Assembly: GCA_050084515.1 (NCBI GenBank)
Contig: CM114273.1
Location: 32,736,001-32,800,000, forward strand
Direction: 5' to 3'
DNA: 64,000 bases
Origin: Blasia pusilla
Taxonomy: Eukaryota > Marchantiophyta > Marchantiopsida > Blasiales
Shown: piece after piece, positions 1 through 13,339 of the stretch
Numbering within the stretch: the first letter of the stretch is position 1
Layout of the letters: each line of letters opens with the position of its first letter
Notes under the pieces: model-generated
Database searches by the model: none
What the model was told of the DNA's origin: nothing
What the model saw: only the letters and a program-made list of their open reading frames with translations
Position numbers and translations under genes: made by a program

Positions 1-1640
1 GTCGTCTATTAATCGCCGAGGTGGCCATTCCGTCAATTGACCGTCTGGACGCCTGAACCATCAAGTGTGAGGCGTTTTTCTATTTATATGTATATTATTT
101 CTTCACGGGTGAGGAAAAACCCTCACCCGTGACGGGAAGGCTTTGCCGGCTCAGGAAAGAACTACAGTCCAACAACATCACCGTAGGTCTCCGCATTAGG
201 ACTTTGTCCATCGATCCTACGAAGAATGTAGCCCTCGATAAGTCAGAGCGAGCCTCCGTAAAGTCCATATGCCAGTTGTAGGAAGCGGTCACATTATGTC
301 CGGCATAAAGTCAAAACATCGGGTTGGGAGATCCCGGAGTTGTGAGCTTCCGACAAAGTCCAACTTTCTTCTCCGTAGCTTCGTAAGACGCTCGGATTCT
401 AGAAGATGAAGCCCGATTGTGCCGTTCATCCGAACGATCAATAGAAAATATTTCCTAACCAGCTTAGGAGATGAGCGAGGGCAGCGCTCCTGCAGACTTC
501 GGATCCACGATTCCACATTGACCTCTCACACGCGTTCGCATTAGCATAAACCTTCGCAGAGCGTTCGGATATGTGGATAATTTTAGGATATGATGGTTCC
601 GCAAGTCAACGACGTCCGCCGCAGATCGCTTGACTGCTCCATACCTTGCGTTGCAAAGTCCAGGCTTACCCAACCGGGAGGATATCCATCTGTTGAACGG
701 CTCCACGGGTGCGTTTCAGCGATTGTCCTGGCTGTGTGCATCAACCGGAAGCTTGGGCAGAACTCCGGACGACTTCCCTCGCCCAGTCGCACCGCAACGT
801 TCACTTCCAAAGCAGGCTTTCGCTCAAATCAAATTAGTTTGCGCCCTCTATCATCAGCAGACGAGTTGGCCTCACGAACTACCCTGGGCCATCGCTCTCA
901 TCACAAGGGCTGCTCCGTGACATGTTTCCGACTCGTCGAGCTTTTGTCTCCACTCGAAGCTTTTCGCCCTGGGAGATTCCCATTTTCGTTGCGTAAATGC
1001 TACCACAGTAGAAATGCAAAATCACGTCAGTTCGTCCTCGCTTTGCTCTCGCGCTCCACCTTAAAGGTAGCCTACCAACGACCGAGCGCAATGTTGACCT
1101 ACCTCGAGGATGGCAGGCAGAATGAACATCCCTCCGCGTGCATCGATTCTCCAACAGCGTTCCGATCGCCAAGCTTCATCAAAGCCACGCTGCTATCATT
1201 ATGTCACTGTCGCCTTCCTTCGCTTTCTTCCTGACTCCCAGAGAAAAAGAAACCATCGCAATCGCCCTTCACATCTCCGGGACTACATCTCCTTCACTCA
1301 ATTTTACAATCATTGCAGCTTTGCTTCGCGAGATACCTGAGGTTGGATCCTTCCTTCCTTTCAGCATCTTCATCATCATTCTTTCTCCTGATGCCGGCAG
1401 CCAGCTACGTACGGCGTCATCATTACAAATTCTCGCCATCGCCAGTTTCGCCACGCACACTGTTTGGCCCAAGATTTCCCGCGCCGCTGTCCCCGCCCAA
1501 CGAGTTTCAATCGCCGTTCCTTCCTACGTTCCTCAGCTCCGCACTCCTACCCTACGCTACTTCCTTCACACTGGAGGGCGACGGCGCTCGTGGACGGAGC
1601 GCCGTTCAGGACGTCCGGTGACTCCGGTCTGAAGTACGTC
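1..1640. other. GC-richer block, no recognisable gene
   Basis: This stretch is clearly richer in G+C than the AT-rich DNA that follows. It carries several overlapping open frames on both strands, the longest being 214 codons on + (590-1234). On the minus strand, frames at 95-292, 289-516, 583-810 and 879-1172 follow one another and could be remains of a multi-exon or decayed gene. None has a motif I recognise, and I could not join them with convincing splice sites. It may be a gene edge, a non-coding transcript or a degraded insertion. I assign no function. Confidence 0.3.
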
Positions 1641-4600
1641 TCAACGGCTAGACCGTATAAAGCCGTTTCATTTACGGTTCCGAAAGTATTTAAGATAATT
1701 TATGGGAAGAATTTGTCAAATGAAATTTAATGGGTTTACTTGTCCCATAAAATAAATCTTCACATGATCTCCAAATTTTCCTCCGTTTTCTTAAGGATAA
1801 TGGAGGAAGTTCCATGTGAAATCTTTTCGGCTCATGTTAAATTATTGAATACTAGTTAAGACTCATGAGGGGACGACCCACTCTAGTGAAGGGGCGACCC
1901 ACTCCATGGTGCCTAACCCTATATGCCTGGGTCCACTCCACAGTCCCTAACCTCCGTCTCCTTCTATTATTTTAATGTCCCCTTACCTAATGCCCATGCC
2001 ATACATTTTGGATTAAAAGGACACATGATGAATTTTCCTTCGTCGCCATTTGAAACCACTCCTCTGTTAGATTAGATTAGTAAATCGTCCGTTTAGGGTG
2101 GTAATGTATATTCTTTTAAGTTAGTTCTTCTTCTTTTTTCTTACTTTAATTCTTTACAATGACATATGTTAACATGAGAGGAATTCTTACTGGATGAGGG
2201 ATGCTATAAACTCATCCTCTCTTGATACTATAGATATGATCTTAAACTATCGTATTTGAAAAATGAAATGTTTTTATCTTTCGCTTGATTATGTGCATAC
2301 ACATTACTTTCACCATCCATATTCTTGTGAAATAATACACCATATTCAACTTGAAATATGTACCAAAAATATCTCCAATATAATTTGAAATGGGAATATC
2401 CACTTCTATTTCCAAAAAAAACTCTATGATCAAACCAAATCCATTCTGACTGTGCTAGAGGGATGAATCCCCACATTGACACCTTCATGGTATCTGTAAC
2501 TGAACAAACTCCCCTCGAAAAATATGATTGTGACAAGAATGAGGATATATTTTGGCCCAACTCCGCCAAGTTCTATCATAGGATAAATCTTACAAAACCC
2601 AGTGCTCACAACTTCATTGATAGCATCTCAATGAATTCTCACGACACACAATCAACACCCAAAGACAAGACAGAAAAGTGACACAAAACAAAAACAAAAA
2701 TCTCTAGGTAACCAAATCCCACGTCAATATTTCCAATCACAAAATTATCACCTTTGTAAAGTCTACACATCCCCCTAACCACAAGAGGGTTAGGGTAGAG
2801 GCTGACAACACACAAAGAATGACAAAAATTGGCAAATTGGCATTGAGTTGCCTTAAGACGTGCATTTTACTTTGATCTAACAAAAAGAAAGATTTGGATA
2901 CATAATGAATTATCAAAGGGGATTATAGTTCTCTTAATTTGCTCTTAATTGGTTTACGGCGATCTTTTAATTGGAGAATATGAACAAGGGAATGTACATG
3001 AGTTCCATAAGGTATGAAATCTCAAAATCCCAAGTTTCTAATCCATGAAACAAACGTTTGTGACAAAAATTAAAGCAAAAAAGTTCACACCTCTACAAAA
3101 TTTGCATCGGTTTCAAATATCATAATACCAAATTGCACACTCGGTCAATGCAATTGGTAATTCGATTTTTTTCAACCTAAATGCAATGCACCAAAACATG
3201 ACCAAAAGCCCTTAAGTATCTTTGAAGGACAAAGCCCATCTGGATCCAACATAGCCAAATTGCACTTATGAAATTCTTGTATCCTCCGCAACCATTGAAA
3301 AATACTCAATCCTTCTATGGTCTCCTCTATTGTACACGTATCATAAGTTCAATTGCAAAAACACACCAATCACTTACACAAAGCATCTTCCAATTACCAT
3401 TAGCATCATCGAATAACAAAAGTATGCAATCTATTCTTGACTGAATTATTGATGCCATAACAACAAGTTCTCTGAATTTTTTACTAGCCTAGGAGAGTGC
3501 GAGGACACATCCCCTTTCTTGTAAACATTTTTTTTTAAACCTTGCAAAAAATCCATAATTCCAAAGAAATTTTGGCAAATTTGACCAATTTCTTGGTGAT
3601 GCAAGCCATTGGAACAAATTAATATGGCATAACAACCGCCATCGATAAATTGGTAATTAAATTTGGCCCATGGTATAAGGCCCTAAGATGCAATGCAAGG
3701 ATCAAGCAAATCCTCTCCAAGAACCTTCAATCTAGTGATCCTCATTCTTTTCTCACCCAGTCTCTCGCCCTCTTTAAACTTGAGTAAATAAAAAATTCTC
3801 TACACCTCCTACGTTATGACGTCCATGAGTCTTCCACATAGCTTGACACTTTGACAAGTATATGGATAGAAAAACTTATATCTGTATATCAAGTTAACCT
3901 CATCTATATATCAACCACTCAAAATTTTAACTCACAGCCATCCCATTTATTTTTGTCGCAACCCAAACTAGCACTTCTTTGGCATGCCCTATTTTGTGGA
4001 GGTTTTGTTGATCCACTACTGTTGTCAAAGAGAGGAATTTTTTCTTCTTATTTATAACAAAATATTTACATTTTAAAGTTTTTCTCTTAAAAAAAAGAAA
4101 ATTCACAAATGTCTCTTATATTAATTTTTTTTACAACCTTAAAAACCTATGTACAATGTGCTTTAAATGATTGTGATTATGAACTAAGATGACTTGATTG
4201 TTTTGGGCATGTAGGGCCTTTAGAGTATATCTATCAAGAAGCTCCTAAACCCCTTCTAAAACTAGCTAACATCGCTCTTATCAACAATACCATATAGAGA
4301 GCCTAATTCAAAACAAGTTGGCAGTGTTAAATTTTATCTGAAGGAGTAGATGACTACATTATAAATCTACCCTTTTCGTGAAGCATCATGAGAAGTACCA
4401 TAATATGAGAATGAATAGCCATCATGCAAATGAATGTTTCCAATTCCAATTACATTGGGAATCTGTTCATCTAACATTACCGAGTCCAATGCTTGATTAC
4501 AATTCACTCATTTTTCCAGAATGTGTGCTTCAACCACTGACTTAAAAATGGGTAGTGGGGTCACAATCCATGTTCGTGTTCGGGTGAGTTGAGTTCCCAG

Positions 4601-5923
4601 CGAGCATGTGCATTCAAGCCTCTACATGGAGGAGCTATATGGAGCTTTTGAGACGTGTGGGTATCGAGAGTGCAAGGGTAGTTTTAACTAGCACATTCTA
4701 GCCTCCCCTAGTTGGAGGAGGCCATGGACAATGCATTTTACCACGAGATTGTATCTCGTAGTCAAAATCAATCCTTTACAAAGTTTTTAAGGTTGTGAAG
4801 TTTGGTGCAGTAGGCAACATGGGCCTTGAGACGTATTGATTATTCTCTCTACTCAAAAATTTTGTTTTCTATTGGTTGATGGGGTTGCTCTCCGATGCCT
4901 TCAAACATATCATTCCTCCATTTGTCCTTACTTATACATGTGCTTGAGGCAAAATCAAATATCATCCGTCTTGATGTCGGTTGGTCTATTGTTTTATGTT
5001 AGACACGTGAAAGAGCCTCACTTTGTTGTAGCGGGCAAGAAGAGGTGGGTTGTTGCGTGAGTTGTGCCTTATGTTGTATATCCTCAATAGTTGGTAAGCA
5101 TGCCCAACATATGTAACTTACATTCTATCTGGATTTTTTAAAAAAAAATTTCATCACGAGGTGCTATTTGTTTCATGGTATGTTTATTTTCCTATTGCTT
5201 GTTTGTCAATTTTCCTTCTTGTGATTGTTTTCTCATTCTTTTTCATTTTTCTCACGAGATGCTTATTCGTTAGGTCGGCCCTTTGTTTATATTATGGTTG
5301 TTTGTTAATTTTCTTTGTTGAGACATTTTTTCCTCATATATGAACTCCAATTTTACAGTTGATGCCCTTCGGTTTGTTGGAATTTGTAAAGAGTTACAAT
5401 CGATTTCTTTTATATTTTTCATAATTTGTTTTATTTACAAGGAACTTGCAACTTATACCTATAATTACCATTAATAACTTATTATTATTTTGCTTAAAAT
5501 TTTTTTCTATGTAGTGTCCTCTTACCATCGTCAACATCCTCTCAAATAATTTTGATTATTTGCATCTGCAAATCAAGTATGATCAATGTGTTGTGGGGAA
5601 GACAAAGGATGAATCTCTCATCCTTTCCTTAATAAGGAGAAGGAGAAGAACACAATGGATTGGAAAAGTACATAGAAGTGGACAAGTAGAAAGAGAAAGA
5701 GGAAGCATGTAAGGATAAGATTGAGGGATGGGAAGTGTCTATTGCCTCAATTGACAAGACGTACTTGCTCTTTATACCTATCGGTGCCTCTCTATATGTT
5801 CCCTCAATTCCACGTTCCCATCCTCAACCAAGCTCGTATCCTCCCTATCATCATCATCCACCTTGTTATGAAAGGACATTGTCCTTCACATATCCCAAAA
5901 GGAATTTATTGTATCTCTCCTTA
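1641..5923. other. AT-rich intergenic DNA
   Basis: About 4.3 kb of AT-rich sequence with homopolymer runs and only short scattered open frames (all under about 115 codons), none resembling a known family. I see no RNA gene, long terminal repeat or clear terminal inverted repeat here. It is probably old, decayed repeat DNA. Confidence 0.5.
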
Positions 5924-6104
5924 TCTATATTATTATTAGAGGAGTGGTTTTCAAATGGCGACATCGGAGAATTCACCATGTATCTTTTGAAGCCCATAAT
6001 GTACAACGCATGGCATAACCGGGCATTTAGGTGGCATAACTGGGTGTTTAGGATTATGGGATCATGTATTGTGCATAACACGGTCCCTCACCGGCCCTAA
6101 CTAG
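5924..6104 (+). mobile_element. short non-autonomous Helitron-like element (181 bp)
   Basis: It begins with TCTATATTATTATTAGAG, a typical plant Helitron 5' end (TC start), and ends in CTAG preceded by a weak GC hairpin (CGGT, five-base loop, ACCG at about 6081-6093). It sits between an A (5923) and a T (6105), the usual Helitron target. It encodes nothing. Its 5' end resembles that of the better preserved copy at 9001. The hairpin is only four base pairs, so the assignment is moderate. Confidence 0.45.
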
Positions 6105-8780
6105 TGAAATTTTAAGAGAAGTCGTAGGTGATTAATATTAAAGAAAATAGCAATAACCTCCTCAATCCTTCTACATATCCATCACAAAAATCTTGCTATA
6201 TCTTCCATTCACATATTTTACATATAAGTTAGGTTAAAAAAATAGATTAGGAATGAGTTAACATAACCCAAATAGAAACAACCGAAAGAATCCATCAAGG
6301 GTATAGAAATGGGAAAATCAAAGATCCAACCAAATCCAAGGCCACAATAGTAATGGAAAAATTCTCAAGAAACTAAACTCACCAACAACAAAAAGAATAT
6401 TAGATGCACTTCCAAGAATAATACTACTTAAAAGGAGACCTCTAGCAATAGTATTTCTCATGACTTTCACACACCTTAAAACTCCATTTTTTTGGGCATG
6501 CCATAATATAATGGAGACCCTCCATATGCAATATAAAAATGTAATCTCAAATAATAGGACATTAATTCTTGGAATAGAGGAGATGGGCACAATCATAAAG
6601 AAAAGTTTCAAGCCTCTTATAAATGGTCCCAGGACCTCCATCGCTATTGGGACAAATAAATATTTGTCATGAAGATGATTGTATATTTTGTATATTCTTC
6701 CCCATTACTGTTGATAGTAATTCTTGTAGGAGCCTCTTTTGTGCTATCAAGCGTGCCTACATTATCTTGAGAATAACTATCCCATCAACCATCACCATAT
6801 CAACCTCTCATATCATACATATATCATATTGAAGAAGAGAATCCTTCATTGATTTGTGAATTTCTCTTTGCATGTGACAAATGTTCTCTCATGCATAAAA
6901 ATAAATTAATATCCCTCAAGAAATCATGAGTGTTTACTCTCTTACATCCAACTCGATAGGATGCAAAATACAACCCAAAAAATCAAGTAAAATTACAACT
7001 TGTCAAATAAAAAAGGGTTGGTTGGGGAATAATATTAAGATAATAAACTTTAAGGCCTATGTGATGTATTTGGAATTTTTTTGAAATTAGGATGAATCTA
7101 CAAAGGAGTAAGCTCCCTTGCCAAATTAAGAGTAGTTTCATATTATAATCCTGAAGTTGATGTTTCTAACAAAAATGAAATTACCAATGATTGATTTACT
7201 AAACTCTAGCTTAAATGGAGATTCCATCAAGACTAGGGCCATGAATGACTAGAGAGGACTAAAGATGGAAACTCATAAGAATCAACGTAATCTTTGTAGA
7301 AATATTCGAATGAAACATAATTGATGGGAAACAACTCTCTCTCCCACATACACACACCATAATGGAGGAAAAAAATGAGTGGAAGATGATCCAAATATAA
7401 TTATATATGATATGTACGATAAACCTTAGCCCTACCCAAAGTCTCTCTTTAACAAATTTTTATTAACTAACCCTATTTAGGCTTGATATTAAGTTAAACA
7501 TTGTTAATTGACTGACATTGATTAAAGTAAACTACTTTAGATGAATACCAAATATAGCAATTTTTTTGCTCTATAAGCTTGATTATAACTCAATCTTCAA
7601 TAATCCCTTTCAGACTCGTATTTACATCTTTATAATTTGTAAATATCTTCAACGTACATATCTCTAGATGATGCGTGAGGGTCGAGTCCCATGGACCCCA
7701 AGAAGCCACCTTTCATCCTTACGGCTAGAAGAGCTCGCCAGCGCCGGATTTCGAGTCGGTTCCTTCCTATAGCAAAGAAGTTATGCTATCATAGGTTTAG
7801 AAGGGCGCGAGTTAGATACACCCAATTATTTTTGAATCTGTATTGGCTCCAACACGTTTGGAAGGACGCTAGGACGCAAATACTTTCTTATGCCCATAAA
7901 ATTGGGCGCCAGAAAACGAAGGACTCAATGGCAATTAATATAGAATAGTTGCTTACGGGCCAGATAGATATATATATTTCTTTCTTTTATTTATTTATTT
8001 ATCTCTCTATATGGGCTCGAACCACCGACGCCGGCCTAAATACCACAGACGCCGACCATCTAAATGGATTTCTGACCATCCGATCCAACTCGTATGTTAT
8101 AACGGCGAGTGTCGGTGCCTGAGGCTAGCCCATGAGACTCGGCCCTTAGTAATAATATCAATAATTTATTGATATGTACTTATATACATTAGAGCGATCC
8201 CTCCTACAACCACTTTCTCTCTAATAAAGTAATGTTGCACCTTTATATGCTTTGTACAAACACAAAATATACGATTATTGGTAAACTTAGTATTACTAAT
8301 ATTAGTTGCATATATTATAATATATATAAAGTTTCACCAATTTAAAATTTAATTAATTAAGTCACACCACCACCTCATATGTTGCATTAGTTACTCCCTT
8401 GTACTTAATCTTTGATGACAACAAAGCATCTATGGATTGTTTATTTAAAGCACAACTTATAACAATACTCCTTATGATGAAAGAATGCTTGAATGTGGAA
8501 TATAGAGGAATATCCAAATCAAGCATGCTTCCTATAATGTTAACTATAAATTAGAGAAGGTTAAATTGGAGTCCAAACTCAATTGAGAACTTTACATATT
8601 GCATACTTTTCCTCACAATATCAAGATGAGAACTCCAAGATGCATACACAAATAGACTTACCAAGCAAAATTATTAGCTCAAGTTTGACTTAGTAATAAT
8701 CAAATAAATAAAACTCCTAACCACGTGTTTGTATTCTTAGAATTTGTAAGTAGTTCTCCTTTATTTACTCCTAACTTTAC
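6105..8780. other. AT-rich intergenic DNA with one small unexplained open frame
   Basis: Mostly AT-rich with no recognisable gene. A slightly GC-richer island at about 7670-7930 holds an 85-codon + strand frame (7691-7948) rich in Arg and Lys. It has no motif I recognise, and no signal of expression is visible. Confidence 0.4.
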
Positions 8781-8783
8781 ACT

Positions 8784-9000
8784 ATAATTTTTATTATTAT
8801 GGGAGAGTGCTTTGTTGATTTGCAAACACCTCTCTGCTTGTCATGTAGCAACTGGGCAACAAGAAAATGTTTCACATGCTATGGGCTGCAAGAAAAAAAT
8901 TTGAATTTATGTGAAGCATAATTAATCCCTTCCCTTCATGGGTGATACACTAGCTCTTCAAACATCTTTTTTATTTCTTGTGCATCGTACGTCCACCTCA
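8784..9000 (+). repeat. degenerate tandem copy of the adjacent Helitron-like element
   Basis: This segment repeats the body of the element at 9001-9217: the same TTATTATGGGAGAGTGC head, the GGGCAACAAGAAA and TTGTTTCACATGCTA-like middle, and a decayed 3' hairpin (CTTGTGCATCGTACG). It lacks a clean TC start and CTRR end. The two copies lie head to tail with no spacer, so the pair is either a tandem duplication or one element inserted beside another. Confidence 0.6.
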
Positions 9001-9217
9001 TCTATATTATTATGGGAGAGTGCCTTCTTAATTTGCAAATACCCTCTTTGTTTGACACGTGATAACTGGGCAACAAGAAATTGTTTCACATGCTACGAGC
9101 AACAAGAATTTTTTTTGAATTTATGTGCAATATCATTAATCTCTTCCCTTCACGGGCTATACACTGGTTGTTCAAACACTTTTTGATTTCCCGTGCATGG
9201 CACGGGTATCTTACTAG
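9001..9217 (+). mobile_element. non-autonomous Helitron (217 bp)
   Basis: The 5' end is TCTATATTATTATGGGAGAG. The 3' end is a perfect hairpin (CCCGTGC, ATG loop, GCACGGG at about 9190-9206) followed by a short spacer and CTAG. It lies between A (9000) and T (9218). This is the classic structure of plant Helitron termini. No Rep/helicase coding sequence is present, so it would depend on an autonomous partner. Confidence 0.75.
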
Positions 9218-12200
9218 TCTAGCAATATAGATATTGGTTTACAAGCTGCCTTACCAAAATTTAAGAGCATATAAGGAGCATTTGTTCTTATAATTATCAC
9301 ATGCTCTCACCATCTTTGATAAACCCATTATCAAGGGATTACTGGAGCTTTCTTGAGTTCTTCATATCAAACTCTTTATATACCTTTTGCTAGAGAGCCG
9401 AAGAAATTGGAGAACCCTTATATGGCAAGACTATACTTACTAGTTATTATTACTAATTTTGGTTAAGTTTATATTCTACTTGATCTCCAAATCCCCTTTA
9501 GCTTTATGTTTCCTATGATATGAATCCTCCATCCCTCATTGCAAGTTTTACTTTTCTATATCAACTTACACTATTCATAAAAATGTGGAATATTGTAAAG
9601 CATATTTGTTGTTGGGGGATCTTCTCTTTATTTTTAAAATCTCACTTTTAGGGCAAGAAGGGCAAAAAATCTCTTATACGAATGTATTATAATAATTGAC
9701 TTGGTAAATAAGGTAAGTATAATGATAAGTAACGATCAAACAAGAGTCTAAGACGAAGGCTCGTTTGATGATACATTTGTGATGATGTGTATGATCACAA
9801 AATAACCACTAACTATGGTTGGATACTAGTTGGGCATTCATGTCTACACTCTCATCAATATAATATATTTGACCATGTACAATCTTAGTGTTAATAATGG
9901 AAGCCATAATTGTAATATCTACAAATTTAAGTTAAATTATTTTTCTCAATATAACCATAAAATACAATATGTTAGCCAAAGAGTAAACAAGATTAATCAT
10001 TTTGAATGATCTAAACTTTTGAAATAATTAAGATGTCTCTCCATTATCATTGTGAGAATTAATCCCTTGGAAATAGAATAATATAGACTTTATAGGATCA
10101 TACCTAGTTCTTATTTTTTGCCACTATTGGTTTAATTTTATACGCTTTCAAGTATATTCAACCCTACTTAAAATAAATGGGAATGTATAATTTTTTCTTT
10201 TTTTTTTAATAGAATGCAATTATATTCAAAATAATGCCGACCTAATCACTTATTTCCTTGTATGGGGGATTTTTGATGTAGCAAGGGGAGCTAGAATAAG
10301 CTAGTATACCATATAATAAACATTAGTAAAGAAAGATTTTCATTCCTCTTTAATCTACTAGAAATCCCATTTTGGGACCCAATCATCATATTGGCTTCAT
10401 CATATCCAAACCTAACTAATAAATCAAAATCTAGGTACCATATATTCCATCAAGAAGGATAGGATAAAATTTGATATGGACACCTCATCCTTGTACTTAA
10501 CTCAAATCAATCCAAAAAAAGGCATGACTACTTATCCTTCATCCATGTGAGTGGTAGAGGTTAGAAGATGGTTTCTACAAATATATAAGTATTCTCATCT
10601 ACCATTTTTCCATAAAAAAGGCTAAACCTTAGTCTAACTAAGGCTCTTTGATACAATATTTGACTAATATATGTTATCGTATGCATATAAGATTTATTGT
10701 CTTCATATATAGTCTTAGTTAGGTTTGTACAAAAGATCTTGAGTATCTCACAAAGGATAGAGAAAGATGATAATACAATATTTTGCTCCAAAGAAAATAA
10801 CTCAAAGAAGAGTTGATAAGGCTTTATCACATTCTACTAAAGGAGACTATGGCTTTTTTTGACAATGATGAGCTCATGCTTATCCAATATGTTCCTTCGA
10901 TTTACCATGCTCTTGAAGGTTGCTTGATGAGTGGTAAAGGACGATCTTTCCTTGATTTCTCTACATATCTTATAGTATATTCATCTTGCACTAGAATGAG
11001 ATTCTATGCATTCCTAATTAGAGTACCATCTATCTTTCCATAGTTTGTATTCTATTCAATATTGGATTGAAGAAGCTCAAGTCAATCTATATCATTTCAA
11101 GAATCATCCACTTACTCTAGAGGCTCATTGGTTGGTTATTGTTGTCTATTAAACCTTGAGTCTGTAATTGACTGTTGTGTCTTACTAGAAGGAAGGGCAA
11201 CTTGAGAATTATTGTCTATTGGGGTTGGTAACTTGGGTCTTTACTTTTTCCTTCATGACACTTTAAATTAGGCTACTTTAGTGGTGCCAAGAAGAATAAA
11301 CAATACGAAAATATAAAATATTGATAACCCAAATTTAAATTGTTCCTAATCCTTGATCTTTGTATCTCGATGGGTTTTCCATCCAAGTTTTGATTAAAGT
11401 TTATATTATGTTCTTCCGTCCGACGCCTCGTGTTAAAAAAAACACACACACCCTCCAACAAGTTGGCTGTAAGATGGACATTCATGGAATTATGCGAAGC
11501 AGAAATAAATAAAAGCATGAAGCTAGAAAAAAGATGGCCTGGCCGACAATCCAAGGTAGATTTATAAAATCCACGTAAATCATTTGATCAAAGATAGCAG
11601 TAACAATGCAGCCTTAACAAGTTGATAATAAAACAACATTGGGGGATTAAGGTAAAACAATGCGTAAGATATACCTAAAGAACATGGAGTCTCTGTCACT
11701 ATGCAACAAACCTCCATATACAAAAATCATCGAAAAGGTCCAAGACATGAAACTCCAAGCTATGGAGTTATGGGGGATGACAAGACCTATAAAGATTTAG
11801 AGTTGGTGGTGACAGAATCATTGAACTTGTTGAATTTCAAAGTCATGATTCTCAAAATTTGGAAGAGAACTTAATGAAAAAAAGTTGCGGAGGTTGTAGA
11901 ACGTGGACATATTATAGGTCGGAGGGGAGTGGACTCAAGGATAGGGTTATTTAACTCGTTGAAATTCAAAGTTTTGATTCTAAAAATAGGAAAGAGAACT
12001 TAATGAAGAGGAGTTAGAAAGGCTGCAGAGTGTGAACATAATGTAGATTGGAATGGAATGGACTCAAGGCTGGATCAAACTTGCAAATTCTCAAAGAGCA
12101 ATGATTTGAAACTAAGAAGGAGAAGAGTCGTACATAAAACGAAGCAAAGTAGCTGCAAGAAGGAAGTAATTAGTAGTAACACACGAAACTAGGTGATTGA

Positions 12201-13339
12201 GAAAGCAATTAAAAACACGTGAGTATCCAAAAAAAAAAAAACTAGGCGACCGGAGAAGGAAAGAAGCAAAGTGAGTGGATCGATATGAGGCTACAAGCTC
12301 TAGATTCAAGCGGAGTAACAAAGCAACAAAGAAACCTAGTAGCAAAAGATAGAGTAGAGAGAACCAATATGGGAAGAATATCCAAAGAATGACAAAGAGA
12401 CGGGGGAGACTACCCCTTTCAATCTCAAATCTTTGAATTCCCCAAGGGCCCACCTCTCAACTGACTATGAGTCGTGCCGCTTGTAGCTTGCCTTGCCCTA
12501 ACTCTACTTCTGACTCAAGTTGAGTTGAGTAGCTTAGATCGGGTTATGTGCGGCCTATTGGGGCCCACAAGCATCCCTTGCCACTGCCATCCTCTACCCT
12601 TTTCTATTGTTCAACCTGGTTTTGCATGAAACCTCCCTTCTCCCCTCAATCGTCACTTGGAAGGGGTGTTGACTATCATGCCCAGTTTATACTTACTTGG
12701 TTGAGATTTCTATTGCATCTTGTAAACATCCCCAAACTTCGATTGTTTTCAAACTTTCTTGAATGGCTCCTCTCTCGATGGTTCGTGCTATGCCTAACAA
12801 ATGCCCTGACAAAATTGGCGACCTTGTAGTCACAACTCTAGTTCTGTCCGACCTTATTCATATAATATCCAATTTCATTTACTCATATTCATGGAAAATA
12901 TAATTTGATGTATGGAAGTAAAAGAAGGGACTTGATAAAATAGATTGGCCTTCGCACAATGAAATAATTTCAATCGGGCATAGTGAACATAATCTAAACT
13001 ATTATCGTAAAACCCATTTGTGATTTATGATCACCTCTCCTTTTGATATCTAATCCTCTAAACCAACATAATCATTCACCCTCTCCGCCAATGGGATTAT
13101 TTAAAATAGATTTAAAAAAAATAAAATTCACATATTAAATCCCGCACAAGAAGAACTGGTTTTAATGTTGGCGGCATATTAATATTAGTTCACTTTCCAT
13201 GCCCACACTCCGAGTTACAAGAAATAAATTACGAATATGTATATATTTTTAAAGCCTTAAAAGCTATGTACTCTTTCAATTCCCTTCTAACAACACATAT
13301 GCTCGTCCATATGCAAATTTCTCCCGAATTAATTTTGTT
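9218..13339. other. AT-rich intergenic DNA
   Basis: No coding region can be supported. Open frames such as 10561-10830 (-), 10813-11043 (+), 11273-11554 (-), 12112-12453 (-) and 12548-12829 (+) are short, unconserved in appearance and often made of low-complexity residues. Nothing suggests RNA genes or intact element ends. Confidence 0.5.

Noticed and set aside
590-1234. 214-codon + strand open frame
   Set aside because: No domain, biased Ser/Arg/Leu composition, and overlapping frames on both strands in GC-richer DNA; not supportable as a gene.
12112-12453. 113-codon minus frame rich in Phe and Leu
   Set aside because: Hydrophobic, low-complexity product of A-rich sequence on the other strand; no family resemblance.
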